35,000 nucleotides of DNA from an uncultured SAR86 cluster bacterium (GTDB lineage Bacteria > Pseudomonadota > Gammaproteobacteria > Magnimaribacterales > D2472): the NCBI GenBank assembly GCA_902626385.1, contig CACOEZ010000008.1:1-35000 (forward strand). The letters are read 5' to 3'. Numbering within the stretch: position 1 is the stretch's first letter; the number at the start of each line of letters is the position of its first letter. This document shows, one piece after another, positions 8,279 through 15,870 of the stretch. A program made the position numbers and the translations under genes. The notes below the pieces were generated by a model. The model searched no databases. It was not told the origin of the DNA and saw nothing but the letters and a program-made list of their open reading frames with translations.

Positions 8279-9244
8279 TTCAATTACGACGTTGTCTAAA
8301 TCTTGCCAAAATTGATCTTTTGTTTTTCCAGCAAGACCTTTAGAAGCTAGATCCAATTCATAAACTTTCTTTTGTAGAGGAATAATTTTCTTCATAGAAT
8401 TTACTTTTATAAAATTTTTATAAGATGGAATTTTACTGCTCCAGATTCCAGCATTTTCAAGTCCTTTCCTGATATCAGGGTTCTGCATTGCTATAACAGA
8501 TGTATTTACTACTTTTCCTATGATCCATACCAGAAGTTGAGCATTACGATCATCATTTCTATGGATTGATTTAAGAATTCGCAACGCACCAGACGTATTG
8601 AATTCAATTATTTTGTCTTCAAGATCGTACGGGGAAAACTCTCCACCATCCAATACAAGATTTGTTTTAATTTGCTCATTTTCTTTATATGTAAGTTTTA
8701 AAAGATTAACCTCATTTTGTTGTGCAACAAGATTACCCTGAAAGAGATCTGATATGATTTCCACATACTTTTTTATGTCATTGTTTGATACGAAACTTAA
8801 CTGATTCTTTAACCATATTTTTTCTTCAAATGACTTAAGTTTATTACACTCGACAATCATAGCTGACCTATCTATTTTTTTTACCCACGCAGCATTTTGA
8901 GTAACTTTTTTAATAGCAGATCTAATTATAATAATTAAATCTTCTGATTTGCTTAGATCAAAAATATCAATAATTTCTTTTGGGACTTTTCCACCTTCAT
9001 GAATAATCTCAATTATTAATTTGCTTCCAAAAAGTGAGCCCCCAGCATTTTCTAATAAAATTTTATTTATATTTGGAAAGTCTTTTTTTGTAATGATTTT
9101 TTTTTCGTCAAAACCATTTTTTTTGAAAAAATCATTAATTAAGTCTTTAGCATAATTTTGAAGAACTATTTCTTCGCCATATATAAAGAAAACCTTGGGC
9201 GATTTGTCAATGTATTTTTTTAAAGAAAGAGAATCACATTTCAA
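8264..9244 (-). CDS. holA: DNA polymerase III delta subunit
   Basis: A 326-residue delta subunit of the clamp loader (E. coli 343), which opens the beta sliding clamp. It shows the degenerate AAA+ N-terminal region (VFFIYGEEIVLQNYAKDLI), the characteristic LLENAGGSLFGSKLIIEI block, AAWVKKIDRSAMIVEC, and QGNLVAQQNEVNLLKL of the second domain. The start is TTG at 9244: the preceding in-frame codon is TAA and no ATG or GTG follows before conserved sequence. It overlaps lptE by 11 nt upstream and converges on dat with a 15-bp overlap, leaving no room for a terminator. In E. coli holA is followed by nadD and rsfS; here those genes are not downstream, pointing to a rearrangement. Confidence 0.93.
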   Translation of the reverse strand: MKCDSLSLKKYIDKSPKVFFIYGEEIVLQNYAKDLINDFFKKNGFDEKKIITKKDFPNINKILLENAGGSLFGSKLIIEIIHEGGKVPKEIIDIFDLSKSEDLIIIIRSAIKKVTQNAAWVKKIDRSAMIVECNKLKSFEEKIWLKNQLSFVSNNDIKKYVEIISDLFQGNLVAQQNEVNLLKLTYKENEQIKTNLVLDGGEFSPYDLEDKIIEFNTSGALRILKSIHRNDDRNAQLLVWIIGKVVNTSVIAMQNPDIRKGLENAGIWSSKIPSYKNFIKVNSMKKIIPLQKKVYELDLASKGLAGKTKDQFWQDLDNVVIELTAA

Positions 9245-9719
9245 TTAAATTTACCTCAAAAATTAATTGATTAACAAAATCATCATATATTTCGTTTTTT
9301 ATGAAATCCAACATTTCGTCCTCAGCAAGTATATTTAACTCGTTTGAGCTATATCTTTTCATTGTCATTAATTTTCTATTAATAATTTTATTATTTATCG
9401 AGATAGAAATTGAGACTGAAGACTTTACTTCCACCTCTAAAGATCTAAGAGCTTTGCCAGAAAAAACATCATAGTTAGATATCATAAAATTTGAAATCCT
9501 AATTACATTTGACTTTGTTTTTTGGTTTTTATTTTTGCTGGATGAAACAGCACTAAACTTATTTTGTAGTTTATTTGGAATATCGTCAGAGAATACAAAT
9601 TGAAAATTTTCATTATTTAAATTTTCGTATGTAACCAAACTATAGCTACATCCCAATGTTAAAAATAATAATATTGGCAACATAGCAAATTTATTTAAAA
9701 TTTTATTTGAAAGGATCAT
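9234..9719 (-). CDS. lptE: LPS-assembly lipoprotein LptE
   Basis: A 161-residue predicted outer-membrane lipoprotein, identified largely by its position between leuS and holA, as in E. coli. LptE plugs the LptD barrel and helps deliver lipopolysaccharide to the cell surface. Residues 8-22 are hydrophobic and end in a lipobox-like TLGC with the acylated cysteine expected at Cys24; Leu at -2 and Thr at -3 make it an imperfect lipobox. The mature part is short, polar and rich in Ser, Asn and Lys, with poor sequence conservation typical of this family. The start ATG overlaps the leuS stop by 4 nt (ATGA), and the stop overlaps the holA start. It is clearly shorter than E. coli LptE (~190). Confidence 0.82.
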   Translation of the reverse strand: MILSNKILNKFAMLPILLFLTLGCSYSLVTYENLNNENFQFVFSDDIPNKLQNKFSAVSSSKNKNQKTKSNVIRISNFMISNYDVFSGKALRSLEVEVKSSVSISISINNKIINRKLMTMKRYSSNELNILAEDEMLDFIKNEIYDDFVNQLIFEVNLIEM

Positions 9720-12127
9720 ATTACAAAGTTTAAAAGTTTATCTTTAACATATATGGATTTCTTAATTTGAGAATCACCAATATGAGTCTTTACATTTTCA
9801 ATTTGTGACGCAATTTCCTCAATTTCTTTTTCAGTTAGATCTTTATTTAATAAAATCTTACCTCTTACTTTTCCATTCACTTGGACTATAAGTTCAAATT
9901 CTTCAGCATCAAGAAGGTCTTCATTATATTCTGGCCACCAAATTTCAATATTCTCATTGTCATATTGATATTCTCTCCATAAATGCTCGCAAATATGAGG
10001 GGCTATTGGAGATAGCATTTTTAAGATAAAGATTATTGCTTCGTTCAAACAAAATTTGTTGGAGTCACTAGCGGCGTCATCTTTATAATCATCAGGTATA
10101 AAATTCAGTAGTTCCATTATTGCCGCAATAGCAGTATTAAAAGCAAATCTTATTTCATAATCATTTTGTACTTTTTTTAGTGTTGCATGAGTTTTTCTTC
10201 TCAACTCAATATCATTCTTATCAAACTCTAGATTATTAATATCAAATGACTCAAACTTTCTTCCAGAAACAAGCGCCCATACTTTTTTTAAAAACCTAGA
10301 AGCTCCCTCAACTGATGACTCACTCCATTCTAAACTTTGCTCTGGTGGGGATGTAAACATCATATATAGTCTTACAGTATCAGCTCCATATTTATCGATG
10401 TAAGCTTGAGGATCTACAGTATTACCTTTTGATTTTGACATTTTAGCCCCATCTTTTAAGACCATGCCCTGAGTAAGCAGTCTTTTAAAAGGTTCGTCTC
10501 CGTCTACCATTCCTATGTCACGTAATGCTTTATGAAAAAACCTTGAATACAGAAGATGTAATATTGCGTGCTCAATTCCGCCAATATATAAATCTACAGG
10601 TAACCAATATTTAGTATTATTATCAAAAATTTCTTTATCGTTTTCTGATGATGTAAATCTTGCGTGATACCAAGACGAATCCATAAAAGTATCAAATGTA
10701 TCGCTCTCTCTTAAAACATCTTTATCAAGCTCAATGAAATCTGGAATTTGTGAAAGCGGCTTAGGAGATGAACCTTCTGATAATTCAGGAAGAACTACAG
10801 GAAGATCTTTTTCTTGAACCATTTCTGGCTCTCCATTTTTATAAATAACAGGAATTGGACAGCCCCAGTATCGTTGCCTACTAACTCCCCAATCTCTGAG
10901 TCTAAACTGAGTAAGTTCTGACCCTTTACCAACTTTTGTTAAGTGCTTTATGATTTTACTAGAAGCCTCTTCAGAACTCATGCCATTAAAATCATCTGAA
11001 TTTACCAGTCTTCCTTTTTCAAGAATTGGTAATTCTGTTTCATCTTCCAATTGAATTACTTGTTTAATGTCTAAATTATATTTCGTAGCAAATTCATAAT
11101 CTCTACTATCATGACCTGGCACGCCCATTACAACTCCTGTGCCATATTCGAGCAGTACAAAATTTCCAATCCATACCGGTAGCCTTTCTTCAGTTATTGG
11201 ATGAATGACTCTTATGCCAGTATCTATTCCAAGCTTTTCTGCTGTAGCCATGTCTGCTTCAGCAGCTTTAGATTCTTTGCATAAATTAAGAAAATCCATA
11301 ACTTTAGCGTTATTTTTTGCAATTTCAATCGACAATGGATGGTTGGGAGACAAAGCAAGAAATGAAACACCAAATATAGTATCTGGCCTGGTTGAAAAAG
11401 TTTTAAGCTTCTTATCAGATTCCTCTAATTGATATATTATCTCTGCGCCAAAAGACTTTCCAATCCAGTTTTTCTGCATAAGTTTTACGTTCTCTGGCCA
11501 ATCTAAGCTCTCAAGAGATTCAAGCAATTCCTCAGCATAGTTTGTAATTTTAATGAACCATTGATCGATTTCTTTCAATTCAACTTGAGCACCAGATCGC
11601 CATCCTTTTCCATCAATTACTTGCTCATTTGCTAAAACAGTTTTATCAACAGGATCCCAATTTACTAGAGATTTTTTTCTATAAACCAAACCAGCATCAT
11701 GAAATTTTTTAAATATTAATTGCTCCCATTTATAGTAGCTTGGATCACATGTTCTTAATTCTTTTGACCAGTCATAGCTTAACCCTAATGACTTGAGCTG
11801 ATTTTTCATATTTTTAATATTTTGATTTGTCCAATCTTTGGGATTTACTTTATTTTGAATTGCAGCATTTTCAGCTGGAAGTCCAAAAGCATCCCATCCC
11901 ATTGGTTGGAAAACATTATAGTTCTGCATTCTTTTGTAACGAGATATAACATCTCCAATTGTATAATTTCTGACATGACCCATATGAAGTTTCCCAGATG
12001 GATATGGAAACATTGACAAACAATAAAATTTTTCTCTTTGGTCAATTTTTGATTCATAAACTTTATTTGATTCCCAATGATCTTGAATGTTTTTTTCTAA
12101 TAATTTCGGATTATATTTCTCAGTCAT
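9716..12127 (-). CDS. leuS: leucyl-tRNA synthetase
   Basis: A class Ia aminoacyl-tRNA synthetase of 803 residues that charges tRNA-Leu and edits mischarged tRNA. The HIGH motif appears as HMGH at residues 48-51 within PYPSGKLHMGHVRNY. The CP1 editing domain keeps FSTRPDTIFG and VPGHDSRDYEFA, so editing is probably active. KMSKS lies at 562-566 (GAKMSKSKGNTVDP). The C-terminal domain ends with VQVNGKVRGKI, typical of bacterial LeuRS. It is shorter than the E. coli enzyme (860), in keeping with a compact genome. The start ATG is 3 nt after the accC stop, and the stop overlaps lptE, so it is embedded in the long minus-strand operon. Confidence 0.97.
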   Translation of the reverse strand: MTEKYNPKLLEKNIQDHWESNKVYESKIDQREKFYCLSMFPYPSGKLHMGHVRNYTIGDVISRYKRMQNYNVFQPMGWDAFGLPAENAAIQNKVNPKDWTNQNIKNMKNQLKSLGLSYDWSKELRTCDPSYYKWEQLIFKKFHDAGLVYRKKSLVNWDPVDKTVLANEQVIDGKGWRSGAQVELKEIDQWFIKITNYAEELLESLESLDWPENVKLMQKNWIGKSFGAEIIYQLEESDKKLKTFSTRPDTIFGVSFLALSPNHPLSIEIAKNNAKVMDFLNLCKESKAAEADMATAEKLGIDTGIRVIHPITEERLPVWIGNFVLLEYGTGVVMGVPGHDSRDYEFATKYNLDIKQVIQLEDETELPILEKGRLVNSDDFNGMSSEEASSKIIKHLTKVGKGSELTQFRLRDWGVSRQRYWGCPIPVIYKNGEPEMVQEKDLPVVLPELSEGSSPKPLSQIPDFIELDKDVLRESDTFDTFMDSSWYHARFTSSENDKEIFDNNTKYWLPVDLYIGGIEHAILHLLYSRFFHKALRDIGMVDGDEPFKRLLTQGMVLKDGAKMSKSKGNTVDPQAYIDKYGADTVRLYMMFTSPPEQSLEWSESSVEGASRFLKKVWALVSGRKFESFDINNLEFDKNDIELRRKTHATLKKVQNDYEIRFAFNTAIAAIMELLNFIPDDYKDDAASDSNKFCLNEAIIFILKMLSPIAPHICEHLWREYQYDNENIEIWWPEYNEDLLDAEEFELIVQVNGKVRGKILLNKDLTEKEIEEIASQIENVKTHIGDSQIKKSIYVKDKLLNFVI

Positions 12128-12130
12128 TTT

Positions 12131-13471
12131 TTATTTTAAGAATTCATTTTCGAGATAATTTATTGTATGTTTATTTTCATTAAATATCTCATCATCTAGA
12201 ATATTCTGATGAAGCTTTTGATTTGTTGTAATGCCTTCAACAAAAAATTCGTCTAAAGCGCTTTTCATTCTTTTAATAGCTGATTTTCTTGTATTGGCTT
12301 GAGTTATAATTTTTGCAAGAAGCGAATCGTAAAACGGAGGTACCTCATAACCACTATATATATGTGAATCATACCGAATACCAAAACCACCAGCAGTATG
12401 CATTTTTGTTATCTCCCCTGGACATGGCTGAAAATTAATTGGATCTTCTGCATTTATTCTGCATTCTATTGCATGCCCATTAAAGTAAACTTCATCTTGA
12501 TCAAGATTAATACCAAGCCCAAGAGCAATTCTAAATTGTGCTTTCACAATATCAAAACCAGTTATCATTTCTGTTACAGGATGTTCAACTTGAATTCTTG
12601 TATTCATCTCAATGAAATAGAAATTATTTTTTTCATATAAAAATTCAAGAGTTCCAACCCCTTCGTAATTTATTTCCTTACAAAGATTAACCGATGAATT
12701 TAAAATTTTATGAAGACTTTCCTGATCTACATTTGAAGCTGGAGCTTCTTCAATGATTTTTTGATGCCTTCTCTGCATGCTGCAGTCTCTGGTACCGAGA
12801 TGGATAGCATTTCCTTTTCCATCTCCAATAACTTGTATTTCAATATGCCTTGGATTTTCAATAAATTTTTCAATGTATATTTGATCATTTCCAAATGAAT
12901 TAGCAGCTTCTTGCATTGTAATTTCAATCATATTTAAGAGACTCTCTTCTGAGTGAACTATTCTCATGCCTCTCCCACCACCTCCAGCTGTAGCTTTTAA
13001 AATTACTGGATAACCAATACTTTGAACAATGTCTTTTACTTCATCTTCATCATTTGGTAGCTCTCCTGAATAACCGGGTACCGTAGGAATATCAAATGTT
13101 GAAACAAAATTTTTGGCCGTAATTTTATCCCCCATCTTTCGTATTGTTTCTGACTCAGGTCCAATAAATTTAAATCCACTCTCATTACACTGATGAGCAA
13201 AGTCTGGATTCTCAGCCAAGAAACCATAGCCTGGATATATTGCATCCACTTCTGTCAGTTCAGCTGCAGAAAGTATTGAAGGTATATTTAAATAGCTATT
13301 AATAGGTGCAGCAGGTCCTATACATACTGTTTCATCTGAAAATTTTAAATGTTTAAGGTCTTTATCAATCTCGGAGTAAACGCTTACCGTTTTAATACCT
13401 AATTCTCTGCATGCTCTAAGAGCACGAAGCGCAATTTCTCCTCTATTGGCAATTAAAATTTTATGAGACAT
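12131..13471 (-). CDS. accC: acetyl-CoA carboxylase, biotin carboxylase subunit
   Basis: A 446-residue biotin carboxylase (E. coli 449). It carboxylates the biotin of AccB using ATP and bicarbonate, the first step of fatty-acid synthesis. The N-terminal KILIANRGEIALRALRACRELG is diagnostic; the ATP-grasp glycine loop is GGGGRGM at about 163-169. Further marks are the catalytic-region EMNTRIQVEHPVTEMITG and AIECRINAEDP. The gene directly follows accB, with stop and start codons abutting, and precedes leuS by 3 nt. In pseudomonads accC is usually followed by prmA; here leuS has taken that place. The protein looks complete and active. Confidence 0.97.
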   Translation of the reverse strand: MSHKILIANRGEIALRALRACRELGIKTVSVYSEIDKDLKHLKFSDETVCIGPAAPINSYLNIPSILSAAELTEVDAIYPGYGFLAENPDFAHQCNESGFKFIGPESETIRKMGDKITAKNFVSTFDIPTVPGYSGELPNDEDEVKDIVQSIGYPVILKATAGGGGRGMRIVHSEESLLNMIEITMQEAANSFGNDQIYIEKFIENPRHIEIQVIGDGKGNAIHLGTRDCSMQRRHQKIIEEAPASNVDQESLHKILNSSVNLCKEINYEGVGTLEFLYEKNNFYFIEMNTRIQVEHPVTEMITGFDIVKAQFRIALGLGINLDQDEVYFNGHAIECRINAEDPINFQPCPGEITKMHTAGGFGIRYDSHIYSGYEVPPFYDSLLAKIITQANTRKSAIKRMKSALDEFFVEGITTNQKLHQNILDDEIFNENKHTINYLENEFLK

Positions 13472-13909
13472 TTATTCAATAACGATAATAGTTTGACCAA
13501 ACTCAACAGGCTGACCGTCCTCAACTTCAATAGCAGAGACCTTTCCATCAAAATCAGATTTAATTTCATTCATCATTTTCATCGCTTCAATAATGCAAAG
13601 AACATCTCCCTTATTAACGTTATCACCAACTTTTACAAATGGTTCTTTTTCAGGACTTGGCTTTCTATAAAAAGTTCCCACAATTGGAGCAGTGACAAGA
13701 TTTCCTTTTATATCAGTTGATTCTTGATTTAGAGTTATTGCACTATCTACTTTTTCAATATTATTTTGGTTGACTGAACCACTTACAATACTAGTGTCCC
13801 TGCTCGATTTTGAAATTCTTACTGACTCTTCACCTTGACTCACTTCAATCTCATTTAAATTTGATTCTTCTAACATCTCTATTAAAGTTTTAATTTTTCT
13901 TATGTCCAT
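13472..13909 (-). CDS. accB: acetyl-CoA carboxylase biotin carboxyl carrier protein
   Basis: A 145-residue BCCP. The N-terminal part ([23 protein letters not shown]) is the usual interaction segment, followed by a Ser/Asn-rich linker around residues 35-65 and the C-terminal biotinyl domain beginning [14 protein letters not shown]. The biotin-accepting lysine is Lys111 in EAMKMMNEI, and the protruding-thumb region ([19 protein letters not shown]) is present. It lies between aroQ (8 nt upstream) and accC (no gap), the standard gammaproteobacterial aroQ-accB-accC arrangement. Regulation would be from the operon promoter upstream of the dsbD-like gene; no internal promoter is evident. Confidence 0.96.
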   Translation of the reverse strand: MDIRKIKTLIEMLEESNLNEIEVSQGEESVRISKSSRDTSIVSGSVNQNNIEKVDSAITLNQESTDIKGNLVTAPIVGTFYRKPSPEKEPFVKVGDNVNKGDVLCIIEAMKMMNEIKSDFDGKVSAIEVEDGQPVEFGQTIIVIE

Positions 13910-13917
13910 ATTTTTAC

Positions 13918-14349
13918 CTATTTATTTTCAATTGCATCCTCAAGAGCTATAACATATCCGTTAGTTCCATTTCCACTGATCACTTTTTTTGAAATGTCCG
14001 AAAAGAAAGATTTCTTTCGAAAATCTTCTCTTGAGTCTATATCTGAGATATGTACTTCATAGAATGGAATTTTGACTGCCAATAATGCATCTCTTAATGC
14101 AATACTAGTATGTGTATAGCCTGCTGGATTAAAAATTATAATATCAACATTTTCATTAAAAGCTTCATGAATACGATTTATAAGCTCGTGTTCCGCATTG
14201 CTTTGAAAGAAATTTATTTTAACATCTGATTTATCTGCAATATTTCTTAAATTATTCTCAATATCATTAAGGGATTCTGATCCATAGACATCTTCTTCTC
14301 TAATACCAAGAAGATTGAGATTAGGTCCATTTAGTACTAATACCTTCAT
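13918..14349 (-). CDS. aroQ: 3-dehydroquinate dehydratase, type II
   Basis: A 143-residue type II dehydroquinase, third enzyme of the shikimate pathway, converting 3-dehydroquinate to 3-dehydroshikimate; the family forms dodecamers. The N-terminus [21 protein letters not shown] contains the reactive Tyr22. [17 protein letters not shown] (about 73-89) binds substrate, and [14 protein letters not shown] carries the catalytic His100. Length matches the family (~145-150). It precedes accB by 8 nt and follows the dsbD N-terminal domain gene by 40 nt. The context is the conserved dsbD-aroQ-accB-accC block known from pseudomonads. Confidence 0.96.
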   Translation of the reverse strand: MKVLVLNGPNLNLLGIREEDVYGSESLNDIENNLRNIADKSDVKINFFQSNAEHELINRIHEAFNENVDIIIFNPAGYTHTSIALRDALLAVKIPFYEVHISDIDSREDFRKKSFFSDISKKVISGNGTNGYVIALEDAIENK

Positions 14350-14389
14350 TTAACAGATTTTAACAGAAAATAGCATTATTTATAAGAAT

Positions 14390-14800
14390 TTAGAGTAGAT
14401 ACCTTTGTATCGGGTAACAAACACCCACCTCAGCACAACCTTGATATAAAATTTCATATTCAGTGCTATTACTTTTTGCAGTAACTGAAATTTTGAGTAT
14501 ATTTTTGAAAATATCAGTTTTTCCAAAAAACTCATCCTCAATTTCATTTTTTGATCCTATTAAAAGTTTATGCTCAAGAGGATTTTCATTTTGTTTTATT
14601 TTTATCGAATCAGCATACAAGTAATATTTTTCTTTAATATCCCATTTTATTATTATTTCATTACCATCATTCATAACATTAATCTTGAATGCTTCATCAG
14701 CTGGAAGTATTTTATTTTCTTGTAAAAATCCATTATCATCGCCAGCAAAACTTAGGGATGAAAAAAAAAATAGAGTATAAATATATATCAGTCTTTTCAT
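14390..14800 (-). CDS. DsbD N-terminal (alpha) domain protein, lacking membrane and gamma domains
   Basis: A 136-residue exported protein matching only the periplasmic N-terminal domain of the thiol:disulfide interchange protein DsbD. A signal peptide (IYIYTLFFFSSLSFAG) is followed by an immunoglobulin-like domain with KYYLYADSIKI and the redox pair in YQGCAEVGVCYP, Cys122 and Cys128, with the same six-residue spacing as the active cysteines of E. coli nDsbD. It then stops after YLL. The membrane DsbD-beta domain and thioredoxin-like gamma domain are missing, and only 40 nt lie before aroQ, so they are deleted rather than frameshifted. Its position upstream of aroQ-accB-accC is where full-length dsbD sits in pseudomonads. 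It could still relay electrons if a CcdA-like partner exists elsewhere, or be a decaying remnant. Confidence 0.8.
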   Translation of the reverse strand: MKRLIYIYTLFFFSSLSFAGDDNGFLQENKILPADEAFKINVMNDGNEIIIKWDIKEKYYLYADSIKIKQNENPLEHKLLIGSKNEIEDEFFGKTDIFKNILKISVTAKSNSTEYEILYQGCAEVGVCYPIQRYLL

Positions 14801-14862
14801 TTAAGACTAGGATAAACTTCAGAAAATATAAAGTGAAGCATTTGATCAATTATAATTAACTA
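14801..14862. promoter_or_regulatory. divergent promoter region with symmetric -10 element
   Basis: This 62-nt gap separates the long minus-strand operon (dsbD-like to holA) from the plus-strand operon that begins with the hydrolase. A perfect TATAAT occurs on the plus strand at 14851-14856 and another on the minus strand at 14854-14849, overlapping as ATTATAAT. The plus-strand box ends 6 nt before the ATG at 14863, which would give a leaderless or nearly leaderless mRNA. The minus-strand box would give a leader of about 40 nt. No good -35 match is visible on the plus strand. The assignment rests on sequence resemblance only. Confidence 0.4.
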
Positions 14863-15870
14863 ATGTTTTCAAATTTATTAATCAATTTATATTTTTTTAT
14901 CCCTGCATGGATGGTTAAAATTTTTTTATTTTTTAATCGTGACATCAAGAGAAAATATATTCTTGATCCACAAGCTCAACTTTTAATTTCTCTTTTCCCA
15001 AAATATGATGTGAAAGAAATTAAAAAACAAGACTTAAAAGTTTTTAGAGAATCAATTGAGCAAACAAGAAGAAAAGTTAGTGTTTCAAAAAAAACTTTGA
15101 AAAAAATCATCAAGAAAGATCATTTTATCGGAGATGAAAAATCTCTAATGATAAGAGAATACGAACCATATAAAACTGATAATGAAAATGTAATTTTATA
15201 TTTTCATGGAGGTGGTTACGTTTTAAATTCAGTTGAAACACATGATGACACTGTTTCTTATTTTTCAGAAAAATTAAGAACAAAAATTTTTTCTCTGGAA
15301 TATAGGCTTGCTCCAGAAAATAAATTCCCAGATGCTTTAGAAGATTCTTTAAGTGCGATTAGATGGCTGGAATCTCAAAATATACCTCTACAAAATATTA
15401 GTCTTTGTGGTGATAGTGCAGGCGGTCATTTGGCTGCATCTGTTGCTCATTATTTCTCAGAAAAAGATATTAAAATTCATAGTCAATTTTTAATTTATCC
15501 AATGTGCGATCCTGGATGCAATAGTGATTCTCAAAAATTGTTCAGTGAAGGTTATTTCTTAACTAACGAAGCTATGAGGTGGTTTTGGGATTGCTTGATA
15601 TCTAGTGAAAGCGACAATGAAAATCATAAATATAATCTGCTTAAGGTTAATAAAAAAATAACCGTAAATCATACATTTATAATTACTGCAGGATTTGATC
15701 CTTTGCATGATGAAGCTGAAAACTATGCATCAATTCTCCATAATTTGGGTAATAGTGTGAAACAATTACACTATCCTTCTTTGTTTCATGGATTTGCATC
15801 AATTACGAAGCTTAAAAAAGCAAATGATGCTGTAAATGATATGCTTAGAGAGTACAAAAAAATATTATGA
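14863..15870 (+). CDS. alpha/beta hydrolase (HSL-family esterase/lipase)
   Basis: A 335-residue esterase of the hormone-sensitive-lipase family. The oxyanion motif HGGG is at 115-118 (LYFHGGGYVLNS), the nucleophile elbow GDSAGG places Ser185, and the acid and base of the triad are Asp279 (TAGFDPLHDEA) and His309 (SLFHGFA). YRLAPENKFPDALED is also typical. The N-terminus has a hydrophobic stretch at residues 5-24 that may anchor it to the inner membrane. The substrate is unknown; short-chain carboxylic esters are usual for the family. The stop overlaps the start of the ABC ATPase as ATGA, so the two are co-translated, but no functional link is established. Confidence 0.9.
   Translation: MFSNLLINLYFFIPAWMVKIFLFFNRDIKRKYILDPQAQLLISLFPKYDVKEIKKQDLKVFRESIEQTRRKVSVSKKTLKKIIKKDHFIGDEKSLMIREYEPYKTDNENVILYFHGGGYVLNSVETHDDTVSYFSEKLRTKIFSLEYRLAPENKFPDALEDSLSAIRWLESQNIPLQNISLCGDSAGGHLAASVAHYFSEKDIKIHSQFLIYPMCDPGCNSDSQKLFSEGYFLTNEAMRWFWDCLISSESDNENHKYNLLKVNKKITVNHTFIITAGFDPLHDEAENYASILHNLGNSVKQLHYPSLFHGFASITKLKKANDAVNDMLREYKKIL

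Noticed and set aside
14350-14389. Possible frameshifted remainder of dsbD
   Set aside because: Only 40 nt lie between the stop and the aroQ start, far too short for the missing membrane and gamma domains in any frame.
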